The translations under genes and the position numbers were made by a program. Positions 43,319-51,418 of a stretch of 64,000 bases of DNA are shown in pieces. Position 1 is the first letter of the stretch; the number at the start of each line of letters is the position of its first letter. The notes beneath the pieces were generated by a model. That model did not search any database, was not told the origin of the DNA, and was given only the letters and a program-made list of their open reading frames with translations. Source of the DNA: Bifidobacterium breve (lineage in GTDB: Bacteria; Actinomycetota; Thermoleophilia; Solirubrobacterales; Solirubrobacteraceae); assembly GCA_945889475.1 (NCBI GenBank), contig CAMDBT010000005.1, positions 1 to 64,000 on the forward strand. The letters run 5' to 3'.

Positions 43319-43348
43319 TTGACCTAAGACGGTTCGGTGCGGCAATAT
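43319..43348 (+). promoter_or_regulatory. Candidate promoter of the glnT-mgsABC operon
   Basis: TTGACC (43319-43324) and CAATAT (43343-43348) are spaced 18 bases apart, about 55 bases before the glutamine synthetase start. The -10 region contains GGCAATA, seven bases of the half-site of the IclR-type palindrome at 49336. Only one half-site is seen here. Confidence 0.4.
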
Positions 43349-43402
43349 CGCGCTTCGCCGGTAGAAGAACCGACAGTCCACAACGGGGGAGGAAGTAGCG
43401 CT

Positions 43403-44854
43403 ATGGCCGAAGTGAATGGAGTGAAGATGGGCGGAGGAGTCAGCGACGTGCTGGCCACACCACGCTCAACTGCGACGCCCGCAACACTTGAAGAAGCGCG
43501 AAACGCTCCCGGGCGGCGCGAGAAGATCGAAGAGCTGACGAAGAAGATTGAAGCTGAAGGGATTGAGTACGTCTTCTTTCAGCAGGTCTCCGTTACCGGC
43601 CGAATTCTAGGCAAGGGGGTTGTCGCTTCGTTCTTCCCGCAGGTTGCAGAGAAGGGCTACCAGCTCGTCTACGGCGCTACGGCGAACCTCTTCACAGACC
43701 GCCATGGTGACTACATCGGCTTCGCTCCGAACGACTCTGAGCTGGCGGCGATCGCCGACCTTGACACCTTCAACGTGCTTCCGTGGGATCCCCGCGTCGC
43801 TCGCGTTTATTGCGACTGTTACGACACCGAGACCGGTGAGCGGATGGACGCCGACCCGCGTCAGAATCTCAAGCAGGTCGTCGAGCGCTTCGAAGACGAG
43901 CTAGGCCTCCACTTCCTAATCGGAATTGAGCCGGAGATGATGTGGCTGCGTAAGCCAGAGCCGGGCCAAGTTCCGGTCGGCGTAACCGAGCCCTACTGCT
44001 ACCACATCCATCAGTTTGAGGAGCTTCGTCCTGTCCTGCTCGACGTCGTCGACTACGGCCAGAAGATGGGTCTTGACATGAGTTACGGCGATCACGAGGA
44101 CGCGCCCGGCCAGCTGGAGCTGAACTTCCGCTTCGACCGCCCGGTGAAGACGGCCGACAACATCACGACCTACCGCCAGATCTGCGCCGCTGTTGGCCGC
44201 AAGCATGACCTGCTGCCGACCTTCATGCCGAAGCCCTTCACCGGTGTATCAGCGAACGGGCACCACCACCACTTCACGCTGGTCGATGACGATGGCAACA
44301 ACGTCTTCCATGATCCCGACGGGACGGCATCGCTGTCGGAAACCGGTCGCCACTTCCTTGGCGGGCTGCTCGAGCACTTCCACGCGCTGATGTGCGTTGG
44401 TAACCCGACAGTCAACTCATACGTGCGGATGTGGGACACCGGCTTCTGGGCGCCGATCTACAAGAACTGGGGCTGGCAGAACCGAACCTGCACGGTGCGC
44501 GTGGCGAGCGGTGGCCGCTTCGAATACCGCGGCGTTGACTCGTCCTGCAACCCGTACCTGACTGTCGCAACGCTGCTCAACGCTGGCCTCGACGGGCTGC
44601 GCAACAAGATCGACCCAGGACCACCGCAGATCGGCAACACCTACGAGCTGCTGGAGGCCGGGGCGCAAATCGAGAAGGTCCCCGACAACCTCGGCCAAGC
44701 GCTTGATGAACTGGCCAAGGACGAGATCGTGAAGGCTGCGATGCCCGGGCGCCTCTACGAGATCTTCCGCCACTACAAGCGCGATGAGTGGGAGCGCCAC
44801 CTCGCGTCGGTGACCGACTGGGAGCGCGACGAGTACCTCGAGTACCTCCCCTAA
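43403..44854 (+). CDS. glnT: GlnT-type glutamine synthetase (gamma-glutamylamide synthetase candidate)
   Basis: ATG 43403, with GGGGGAGGAAG just before it, gives 483 residues. Typical positions are DHEDAPGQLELNF, TFMPKPFTGVSANGHHHHFTL (ATP/glutamate binding), NPTVNSYVRM, NRTCTVRVASGGRFEYRG, and NPYLTVATLLNAGLDG. The family includes gamma-glutamylmethylamide synthetase (GMAS) of the N-methylglutamate pathway, which ligates glutamate to methylamine instead of ammonia. It is the first gene of an operon with mgsABC-like genes (gap 33 bases), which strongly suggests a GMAS-like role. Ordinary glutamine synthesis cannot be excluded. Confidence 0.88.
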   Translation: MAEVNGVKMGGGVSDVLATPRSTATPATLEEARNAPGRREKIEELTKKIEAEGIEYVFFQQVSVTGRILGKGVVASFFPQVAEKGYQLVYGATANLFTDRHGDYIGFAPNDSELAAIADLDTFNVLPWDPRVARVYCDCYDTETGERMDADPRQNLKQVVERFEDELGLHFLIGIEPEMMWLRKPEPGQVPVGVTEPYCYHIHQFEELRPVLLDVVDYGQKMGLDMSYGDHEDAPGQLELNFRFDRPVKTADNITTYRQICAAVGRKHDLLPTFMPKPFTGVSANGHHHHFTLVDDDGNNVFHDPDGTASLSETGRHFLGGLLEHFHALMCVGNPTVNSYVRMWDTGFWAPIYKNWGWQNRTCTVRVASGGRFEYRGVDSSCNPYLTVATLLNAGLDGLRNKIDPGPPQIGNTYELLEAGAQIEKVPDNLGQALDELAKDEIVKAAMPGRLYEIFRHYKRDEWERHLASVTDWERDEYLEYLP

Positions 44855-44887
44855 CCGCTCGCCCAACCTCAATCAGGAGAACTGCCC

Positions 44888-45817
44888 ATGTGTGGAATTG
44901 CAGGAATCATTTACCGCGACGGCCCCCACGCCGTCGGCGAGGACATGAAGAAGATGCTGCAATCGATGAAGCATCGCGGGCCGGACTCAACCGGCTACGC
45001 GCTTTACGGCACGCCGAGCGAGGCGTTCCGGATGCGGATCACGCTTGCCGACACCAACGACAAGCGTGACTTCGACTTCTCAGAGCGGCTGCTGCGTCGT
45101 CGCTCGCAGGTTGAAGGCAAGCTGCGAGCGGTCGGCGCGAACGTCACCGAGATTGACGAAACGACCGATTACACGTCGACCTTCACGTTCGATTACGACG
45201 GCGACCTCAAGACGCTCGCCGACCAGGTTGAATCGGTCCGCGACACGCAGGTTCTCTCACTCGGCCATGCGCTGGAGATCGTCAAGGACATTGGCGACGC
45301 TGAGACCGTCGCCGCGCAGTACAACCTCGACGCGATGCAGGGCACGCACGGGATTGGCCACGTGCGGATGGCAACAGAGTCCGACGTTGACATCGCCGGC
45401 GCCCACCCCTACTGGGCCTACCCGTTCTCGGACGTCGCGGTTGTCCACAACGGCCAGCTGACGAACTACTTCTACTGGCGACGGCGGCTTGAGCGCAGCG
45501 GCCACCGCTTCCAGTCAGCCTGTGACTCGGAGATCATCGCCGTCTACCTCGCCGAGCGGATGTCGGAAGGGGCGTCGCTGGAAGAGGCGATGAACCAGAG
45601 CATGGAAGAGCTCGACGGCGTCTTCACCTACCTCTGCGTGACGGCCGATTCGCTGGGAATGGCCAAAGACGAGCTGGCTGCCAAGCCGCTAGTGCTCTAC
45701 GAAAGCGACGACATCATCGCCGTCGCATCGGAAGAGATTGCAATCCGCGAAGTCGTCCCCGGTGAGATCGAAACGTATGACCCATTCGAAGGAGAGGTGA
45801 TGGTATGGACGCGGTAG
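44888..45817 (+). CDS. mgsA: Class II glutamine amidotransferase (N-methylglutamate synthase subunit A-like)
   Basis: A 309-residue protein beginning MCGIAG, so the nucleophile is Cys2 after removal of Met. Other Ntn-amidotransferase marks are MKHRGPDSTG, HGIGHVRMATES, HNGQLTNY and DSEIIAVYLAERM. In glutamate synthase this domain is the N-terminal part of the large subunit; as a separate protein it corresponds to MgsA/GlxB-type subunits. It would release the amine (NH3 or methylamine) from a gamma-glutamylamide. The ATG has AGGAG ahead of it, and the 3' end overlaps the next gene by 13 bases. Confidence 0.88.
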   Translation: MCGIAGIIYRDGPHAVGEDMKKMLQSMKHRGPDSTGYALYGTPSEAFRMRITLADTNDKRDFDFSERLLRRRSQVEGKLRAVGANVTEIDETTDYTSTFTFDYDGDLKTLADQVESVRDTQVLSLGHALEIVKDIGDAETVAAQYNLDAMQGTHGIGHVRMATESDVDIAGAHPYWAYPFSDVAVVHNGQLTNYFYWRRRLERSGHRFQSACDSEIIAVYLAERMSEGASLEEAMNQSMEELDGVFTYLCVTADSLGMAKDELAAKPLVLYESDDIIAVASEEIAIREVVPGEIETYDPFEGEVMVWTR

Positions 45818-46596
45818 CCGGCGAAAGCCAGATCACGTACGACGCCCGCGGGCTGGTCGAAGTTGACGACACCGTGCTCGGCGTCGCCGTCGTCAAAGAC
45901 GGCAAAGCAACGATCGACGCCGCCGAGCTGACGACGCGCAAGATCAACCTCGAGATTCGCTCGCTGGTCTACGAGCAGGGAATCGAAGAGGTCACGATTC
46001 TGAACCCGGGCGGCAAACATTCGCTTGGCGTCGGCATCCTGACGCGCTGCAAGTTGACCTTCGAAGGCAGCCTCGGCTACTTCGCGCTCGGCGTGATCGA
46101 CGGGCCTGAAGTAACCGTCAACGGCCGCGTTGGTTGGTCGGCCTGCGAGAACATGATGTCGGGCGTAGTGGTGATCAACGGAAACGCCGGTTCGCTCACC
46201 GGGGCGGCGATCCGCGGCGGCGACCTCGTGATCAAGGGCCGCGTCGGCGCTCGTACCGGGATCGACCAGAAAGGCGGCACGATCATCGTTACCGGCGCCG
46301 CAGGCTCAAACACCGGCTTCATGATGCAGCGCGGCCGCCAGCTCCTGCTTGGCGACGTCGGGCCGCACCTTGGCGACTCGATGTACGACGGAACGCTCTA
46401 CGTCGCGGGCAAAGTGAAGTCGCTCGGCGCAGACTGCGTGCCGGGCGAGATGACCGACGAAGATCTGGAACTCGTTACCCGCAAGATGGCGCTCTACGAC
46501 CTAGGTAGCCCACCGGAACTGCAGAAGTTCGTCTGCGGCAAGAAGCTCTACAACTACGACAACCTCGAGCCCTCCGAGCGCAAGCTCGTCCTCTAG
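45805..46596 (+). CDS. mgsB: GXGXG-domain glutamate synthase subunit (MgsB-like)
   Basis: A 263-residue protein made mainly of the right-handed beta-helix GXGXG domain of glutamate synthase: repeated GxxxG turns in GDLVIKGRVGARTGIDQKGG, TIIVTGAAGSNTGFMMQRG and GTLYVAGKVKSLG. This domain is a structural unit in GltB. The separate form is MgsB/GlxC-like. It lies between the amidotransferase and the FMN subunit, in the mgsABC order, overlapping mgsA and 12 bases before mgsC. Confidence 0.88.
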   Translation: MDAVAGESQITYDARGLVEVDDTVLGVAVVKDGKATIDAAELTTRKINLEIRSLVYEQGIEEVTILNPGGKHSLGVGILTRCKLTFEGSLGYFALGVIDGPEVTVNGRVGWSACENMMSGVVVINGNAGSLTGAAIRGGDLVIKGRVGARTGIDQKGGTIIVTGAAGSNTGFMMQRGRQLLLGDVGPHLGDSMYDGTLYVAGKVKSLGADCVPGEMTDEDLELVTRKMALYDLGSPPELQKFVCGKKLYNYDNLEPSERKLVL

Positions 46597-46608
46597 ACGG
46601 AGACAATT

Positions 46609-48051
46609 ATGGCTGACGAAAACTCACCCTCCAAGAACACTCAGCTCGGCAAGAGCCTGATCTTCACGCCCGAGGTGATCAATGACATCCACATGAAGGC
46701 CGAGCTCGGCCGCTACCGCATGCGCGGCTTCTCGATGTTCAAGAAGATTCCGCACTGGGACGAGCTGATGTTCATGCCCGGCACGCTGACCCGCTTCGTA
46801 ATCGAGGGCTACCGCGAGAAGTGCACGACAAAAACTGTGCTCGGCGCGCGTTTCGCGAAGAATCCGATCGAGCTCGACATTCCTGTTTACATCACCGGAA
46901 TGAGCTTCGGCGCGCTTTCGCTGGAAGCAAAGATGGCGCTCGCGAAGGGCGCTTCGATGGCCGGAACGGCGACCTGCTCGGGCGAAGGGGGAATGATTCC
47001 GCCGGAGCGCGACCTGTCAACGAAGTGGTACTACCAAGTTATTCAGAGCCGCTACGGCTTCAACCCGCACCACATGATGCTGGCCGACGCGATCGAGTTC
47101 TTCATCGGCCAAGGCGCGAAGGTCGGCCTCGGCGGCCACTTGATGGGTCAGAAGGTCACCGAGCAGGTGGCCGAGATGCGTTCGCTGCCTGCCGGCATTG
47201 ACCAGCGCTCACCTGCTCGCCACCCGGACTGGCTCGGCCCGGACGACCTCTCGCTGAAGATCCAGGAGGTCCGCGAGGCAACCGATTATCAGGTGCCGAT
47301 CCAGCTGAAGATCGGGGCGTCGCGGGTCTACGACGACGTCCGCATGGCTGCCAAGTGCGGCCCGGACGTGATCTACCTCGACGGTGCCGAGGGCGGCACC
47401 GCGGCAGGCCCGCACCTAGCGACCGAAGAGACCGGCATCCCGCTGATGGCCGCCATCCCCGAGGCGCGCCGCGCGCTCGAGGACGTTGGCCTCGCCGACG
47501 AGATCGATCTCGTCGTTGCCGGCGGCATCCGCAACGGCGGCGACGTCGCCAAGTGCCTCTCGCTTGGTGCCAAAGCGGTCGCGATGGGTTACGGCCCGCT
47601 GATCGCGATGAACTGCAACAAGGAGATCGAGGGCGTAACCGACTACATGGGCGCCCACGGCGTCGAAGCGGGCGAGTGTTACCACTGCCACACCGGCCGT
47701 TGCCCGGTCGGCATCGCAACGCAGGATCCCGAGCTGCGCAAGCGGCTCGACGTTGATGAGGCAGCCGAGCGGGTCTACAACTACCTCCACACGCTGACGC
47801 TGGAAGTTCAGCTGCTGGCACGGGCCTGCGGCAAGACCGACATTCACAGCCTCGAGCCGGAAGACCTTTGCGCGCTGACCGTTGAAGCGGCAGCGATGGC
47901 GCGGGTGCCGCTGGCCGGTACCGAGTACATCCCCGGTGTTACCGAGGACCGCACGCTTCAGGAGATGAAGCGGATGCTCGAAAGCCACCTCGAAGGCCAA
48001 GGACAGCAGTTTGTTGGCCAGCCCGGCCACGTCGTCGCCTCACAGGACTGA
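46609..48051 (+). CDS. mgsC: FMN-binding glutamate synthase subunit (MgsC-like)
   Basis: A 480-residue protein carrying the FMN and 2-oxoglutarate site of glutamate synthase. Key stretches are ITGMSFGALSLEAKMALAKGA, GEGGMIPPERD, the FMN/phosphate loop VVAGGIRNGGDVAKCLSLGA, and the Cys cluster CHTGRCPVG (with the preceding YHC) for an Fe-S centre. In the N-methylglutamate pathway this subunit joins the released methylamine to 2-oxoglutarate and reduces the adduct to N-methylglutamate. Normal glutamate synthase carries out the same reaction with ammonia. Its neighbours and its separate subunits favour the Mgs type. Confidence 0.9.
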   Translation: MADENSPSKNTQLGKSLIFTPEVINDIHMKAELGRYRMRGFSMFKKIPHWDELMFMPGTLTRFVIEGYREKCTTKTVLGARFAKNPIELDIPVYITGMSFGALSLEAKMALAKGASMAGTATCSGEGGMIPPERDLSTKWYYQVIQSRYGFNPHHMMLADAIEFFIGQGAKVGLGGHLMGQKVTEQVAEMRSLPAGIDQRSPARHPDWLGPDDLSLKIQEVREATDYQVPIQLKIGASRVYDDVRMAAKCGPDVIYLDGAEGGTAAGPHLATEETGIPLMAAIPEARRALEDVGLADEIDLVVAGGIRNGGDVAKCLSLGAKAVAMGYGPLIAMNCNKEIEGVTDYMGAHGVEAGECYHCHTGRCPVGIATQDPELRKRLDVDEAAERVYNYLHTLTLEVQLLARACGKTDIHSLEPEDLCALTVEAAAMARVPLAGTEYIPGVTEDRTLQEMKRMLESHLEGQGQQFVGQPGHVVASQD

Positions 48052-48065
48052 ACAGGAGAGTCAAA

Positions 48066-48524
48066 ATGAGCACCGATCACAGCGTTTCAAACCCCCGCAA
48101 GGACCCAGAGAAGATCATCTCGATCGACTCCGAATACCTGACCGGCAAGCGGTTCGCCTATCAGGAAGAGATTTCGGAGATCGAAGGCATTGATCTGCAG
48201 GAGTCAACGCCGGGCGGCGACATCAACTGGCTCGAAGACATCACGATGTTGGAAGAAGACGGCACTCCGGCCGTCTTCGACCGTTATTCGAACTCCTTCC
48301 TGAAGATCTACTACGAGATTCCCGAAGGGCGTGAGGATGAGATCGCGCGCAAGGTGCTGATCAAACACCTTCAGTCCGGTAACTCTTACGGGACGGTGCT
48401 CAAGCAGCGCTACGCGAAGTTTGCCCAGCCGGAGCTCGGTCCGTGGGTCAAGGGTTCAAAGACGGTCGGAGATAACTACGTGCCGCCCGTTCTCGAAGGC
48501 TGGGAAGCGCCCGAAGGCCACTAG
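48066..48524 (+). CDS. 152-residue protein of unknown function in the mgs operon
   Basis: ATG 48066, with ACAGGAGAG before it, follows mgsC by 14 bases and is certainly cotranscribed. The protein is acidic and soluble, with no cysteine, no signal and no membrane segment. It has a central stretch (FLKIYYEIPEGREDEIARKVLIKHLQSGNSYG) and conserved-looking aromatic/Gly pairs near the C-terminus (ELGPWVKGSK, VGDNYVPPVLEGWE). It does not match the small zinc subunit (SoxD/MgdB) or the gamma subunit (SoxG/MgdD) of sarcosine oxidase/N-methylglutamate dehydrogenase. Possible roles are a regulatory or structural subunit of MgsABC or a specificity factor; I do not recognise it. Confidence 0.75.
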   Translation: MSTDHSVSNPRKDPEKIISIDSEYLTGKRFAYQEEISEIEGIDLQESTPGGDINWLEDITMLEEDGTPAVFDRYSNSFLKIYYEIPEGREDEIARKVLIKHLQSGNSYGTVLKQRYAKFAQPELGPWVKGSKTVGDNYVPPVLEGWEAPEGH

Positions 48525-48541
48525 CTCGCTGCGCTGCCACT

Positions 48542-49303
48542 TCAGCGCGGCGCGGGGCCGAGCGCGGCTGCCACATCGGCCGCCGCTTCCAGCAGCGCCG
48601 GAACCACCGCGGCGCGACGCTTTTCGGGCAGCCGCGACTCCGGCCCTTGCAGGCCAAGGATCGCGATCAGTCTGCTGCCGGCGCCGATGATCGGAGCGGC
48701 TAGCGCGACTAGGTCCTCTTCGCGTTCGCCGACCGCCTCCGCGTATCCTCGCGCCCGGGCCTCCTTGACCGCGGCGGCGAGCTCTTTGCGCTGCGTGATC
48801 GTGCGGTCGGTGTAGGGCTCTAGCTCTGCTTCAGGAAGCGGCACGTCACCGAAAGCCAGCATCACCTTGCCGGTCGCCGTTGCGTGGGCGACGCTCGGCC
48901 TCCCAAGCTGAGCGACGCTGACGACGCTGCCAGCGCCTGGGACGAACTCAACCGTGACCGATTCACCGCTTGCCGAGACGGATAGCGTCACCGTCTCGCC
49001 TGTCTCGGTGGCGAGCCGGCGCATCGCCGGGCGCGCCAGCTCTCGCACATCAAGCGCCGAGAGCGCGTGGTCGGCCAGCGCGACGAGGTGAAGGCCGAGT
49101 CGCCACGAGCCGTCTGCGGCGCCGCGATCGACCAGCCCTGCTGCGCGAAGCGTTCCGAGCAGGCGCGATGCGTTGCTGGGGTTTACGCCCAGTTGGCGGG
49201 CCAGTTGATTGGTTCCAAGGCCGTCGGGAGCGGCCGCCAAGAGGTCCAGCAGTGTTGCCGCACGGGCAACCGCCGCCACAGGTCGCAGCGCCGGCGACTT
49301 CAT
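48542..49303 (-). CDS. IclR family transcriptional regulator
   Basis: The start is placed at ATG 49303 (253 residues). Residues about 8-70 are a winged helix (ARAATLLDLLAAAPDGLGTNQLARQLGVNPSNASRLLGTLRAAGLVDR), and about 75-250 the IclR effector domain (RRLATETGETVTLSVSASG, KVMLAFGDVPL, RARGYAEAVGEREEDLVALAAPI). IclR regulators usually control the neighbouring catabolic operon in response to a substrate. It is divergent from the FAD oxidoreductase gene and converges on the operon containing mgsABC. A perfect palindrome covers its own -35. Confidence 0.9.
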   Translation of the reverse strand: MKSPALRPVAAVARAATLLDLLAAAPDGLGTNQLARQLGVNPSNASRLLGTLRAAGLVDRGAADGSWRLGLHLVALADHALSALDVRELARPAMRRLATETGETVTLSVSASGESVTVEFVPGAGSVVSVAQLGRPSVAHATATGKVMLAFGDVPLPEAELEPYTDRTITQRKELAAAVKEARARGYAEAVGEREEDLVALAAPIIGAGSRLIAILGLQGPESRLPEKRRAAVVPALLEAAADVAAALGPAPR

Positions 49304-49313
49304 GTCCGATTGG

Positions 49314-49342
49314 GTTGTAGAGTCGGGGAACACGTTAGGCAA
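49314..49342 (-). promoter_or_regulatory. Candidate promoter of the IclR gene, overlapping the palindrome
   Basis: On the minus strand TTGCCT (49342-49337) and TACAAC (49319-49314) are spaced 17 bases apart. The start codon follows the -10 after ten bases, so the message would be nearly leaderless, consistent with the absence of a ribosome-binding site. The -35 lies in the left arm of the palindrome at 49336-49354, allowing autorepression. Confidence 0.5.
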
Positions 49343-49354
49343 TAGTATTGCCTA
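49336..49354. promoter_or_regulatory. Perfect 19-nt palindrome, likely IclR operator
   Basis: TAGGCAATA and TATTGCCTA are perfect inverted 9-mers around a single G. The site lies between the divergent IclR and FAD-oxidoreductase genes, 33 and 29 bases from their start codons. IclR-family operators are commonly palindromes of this size in such positions. Confidence 0.7.
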
Positions 49355-49382
49355 TACGGCAACTCGAGAAGGAGCCACCACA

Positions 49383-50678
49383 ATGCCCGTCAGTATTCCC
49401 GCGTCAGTCGACTACCTCGTTATCGGCGCCGGTGTCCACGGACTCTCAACCGCTCGCTCGCTCGCGGAGCGCGGCGAGGAGGTTCTCGTGATCGACAAGA
49501 GCAGCGTTGGTGCAGGCGCCTCAGGAATCGCCTGCGGGGTCGTTCGCAACAACTACTACCAGCCAGCGATGGCGGAGCTGATGGCGGCCTGCGTTGAGAT
49601 GTGGGAGGCCGACGCCGAAGCGCTCAGCTACCACAGCTCCGGCTACATCGCGCTCGGGCCTGAGTCGCAGCGCGGCGACCTTGAAGAAGTCTTCGAGCGT
49701 CAACAGCGAATCGGCTACGACTCCGAGCTTCACAGCGGCGAAGCTGCGGTGACGGCGCACATGAAGACGCTCTACCCCGACTGGCGTGCGCAAGGGCTTA
49801 CCGTCTGCCTGCACGAGCACGTCGGTGGCTTCGCTTTCAACATCGAATCGATGCACGGCCTCGCCGATCTTGGCCGCGCGGCCGGCGCATCGATCATCGA
49901 AGGCGTCGAAGTCACAGGCTTCGTCCGTGACGGCTCAGGCGCCGTGACGAGCGTCCAGACCAGCGCCGGGGAGATCGCGATCGGCAAAGAAGTCGTCATC
50001 GCGGTCGGTCCATGGATCGCAGCGATGTGGGAGATGCTTGGGCTGCCGGACAGGCTCGACGTGCGCCAACCGGACGGCTCGCTCGCCGAGGACCTCCCGA
50101 TGTGGACCTACTGGTACCTGCAGGAGGGTGAGCTCGGTCTGCCGCCCGAGACGCTCGACACGGCAGCGGGCAAGCCATCGCCGGTGCTCCACGTTGACAG
50201 CGACGCGCCGCTCCATGATGACGACGGCGTCTTGATCACAGACCAGCCGTGGGGCGTCTATTTCAAGCCTGACCGCACCAGCGTCCAAGGCGGCGCTGCC
50301 CCAATCAAGCTCGGCAACGAGTTCGAGATTGATCCCTACCCGACTGGCACCGTTGACGATGACTTCGGCCAGATGTGGTCGGCCTCGCTTTCGCACTGCA
50401 TGGAGCGCTTCGAGGGGACTAGCTCAAAGTTCGTCGACATCCGCTCCGGCGGCGTCGGCGCTTTCACGGTTGACAACTTCCCGGTATTCGACCGGATGGC
50501 GCCGAACGTCTACGTTGCCGCCGACTCAAACCACGGCTACAAGATGCTGGCCGTCGGCCGTGAAATCGCGCGCACCCTCGTTGGCGAGCACTCAGCACTG
50601 CTTGAGCCGTTCAGCTATCAGCGCTTCACAACCGGCGATCTTCACCCGGTATCGAACAGCCCTTACCCCTGGAGCTGA
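49383..50678 (+). CDS. FAD-dependent oxidoreductase, sarcosine oxidase beta-like (DAO family)
   Basis: ATG 49383, with AAGGAG at 49370, gives 431 residues. The Rossmann FAD loop is VIGAGVHGLSTARSLAERG (about 14-32), followed by VVRNNYYQPAM (covalent-flavin/substrate region of the family) and, at the C-terminus, GVGAFTVDNFPVFDRMAPNVYVAADSNHGYKM. Relatives oxidise N-methyl amino acids (sarcosine, dimethylglycine, N-methylglutamate). The small (SoxD) and gamma (SoxG) subunits are not present nearby. The DUF1989-GcvT fusion may supply the folate-binding part. It is controlled from the same intergenic palindrome as the IclR gene. Its stop overlaps the convergent pabC stop by 16 bases. Confidence 0.85.
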   Translation: MPVSIPASVDYLVIGAGVHGLSTARSLAERGEEVLVIDKSSVGAGASGIACGVVRNNYYQPAMAELMAACVEMWEADAEALSYHSSGYIALGPESQRGDLEEVFERQQRIGYDSELHSGEAAVTAHMKTLYPDWRAQGLTVCLHEHVGGFAFNIESMHGLADLGRAAGASIIEGVEVTGFVRDGSGAVTSVQTSAGEIAIGKEVVIAVGPWIAAMWEMLGLPDRLDVRQPDGSLAEDLPMWTYWYLQEGELGLPPETLDTAAGKPSPVLHVDSDAPLHDDDGVLITDQPWGVYFKPDRTSVQGGAAPIKLGNEFEIDPYPTGTVDDDFGQMWSASLSHCMERFEGTSSKFVDIRSGGVGAFTVDNFPVFDRMAPNVYVAADSNHGYKMLAVGREIARTLVGEHSALLEPFSYQRFTTGDLHPVSNSPYPWS

Positions 50679-51418
50679 TCTAGCCGCTGCTGCCAATCGG
50701 GGGCGCGGATCGCGGCGCCCGCAGCTAGCTCGTCGCCAACCCATTCGCTGACGGCACGGATGCCATGCAGCGAGCCAACGAGCCAGACCTCGCAGCCCGC
50801 CAGCTCGCGCGGGAGCGGGAGCGCGTAGTGAACCTCAACGCCCTCTGCGGCGGCGATCTCCAGCAGCAGCAGCCTTGTAACCCCCGGCAGCGCCGGCGCC
50901 TGGTCAGGGACCGCGCAGAGCCTCTCCCCCTCCCACCAGAGCAGGCTTGAGTAGGCGCCCTCCAACAGGCGGCCTTCTTGATCGCTAAGGATCGCCTCGT
51001 CAGCGCCGTGTTCGCGGGCCTTCGCACGCAGCTCGCCAAGCAGCTCCAGCTCCGGACCCTTACGCCGCGCCAGCAGCCGCGGGTCGGGCTCGTCCATCAA
51101 CCAGGCAACCACACTGGGCTCGCGCGGCGGCGCCGGGCGCATCGTCAGCGTCAGTTGTTCGTCGCTGAGCAGGTCAACGCGCGGAAACCAGCGACCGACC
51201 AAGGGCATCAGCGGCCAGAGTCCGTCCCAAGCCCGTTCAAGCTCGGCAACGTTGACGATCTCGCCGGCACTGGTTAGAAAGCGCTCGCGGTGGAGGTCGA
51301 GCCGCGTCGTACGCCCGTCCTCGACCAACCACGAATCGGCAACAGCGATCGGGGAGGGAACAGGCTCGGCGGCCGTCCACTGGCCAGCTGCCCGATCCCA
51401 GCGATAGAACCGGCTCAC
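50663..51418 (-). CDS. pabC: Aminodeoxychorismate lyase (class IV aminotransferase fold)
   Basis: A 251-residue PLP protein. Class IV features are RLDLHRERFL near the N-terminus, the PLP lysine in RRKGPELELLGELRA (about residue 120), ADEAILSDQEGRLLEGAYSSLLW and TRLLLLEIAAAEG. PabC converts aminodeoxychorismate to p-aminobenzoate and pyruvate, completing the pathway begun by the neighbouring fusion. Its start overlaps the pabAB stop by four bases. The class also includes D- and branched-chain aminotransferases; the context points to PabC. Confidence 0.82.
   Translation of the reverse strand: MSRFYRWDRAAGQWTAAEPVPSPIAVADSWLVEDGRTTRLDLHRERFLTSAGEIVNVAELERAWDGLWPLMPLVGRWFPRVDLLSDEQLTLTMRPAPPREPSVVAWLMDEPDPRLLARRKGPELELLGELRAKAREHGADEAILSDQEGRLLEGAYSSLLWWEGERLCAVPDQAPALPGVTRLLLLEIAAAEGVEVHYALPLPRELAGCEVWLVGSLHGIRAVSEWVGDELAAGAAIRAPDWQQRLDQLQG

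Noticed and set aside
48066..48524. Assignment as the small zinc subunit of sarcosine oxidase or N-methylglutamate dehydrogenase
   Set aside because: The protein has no cysteine and is longer than SoxD-type subunits, so it cannot carry their zinc site.
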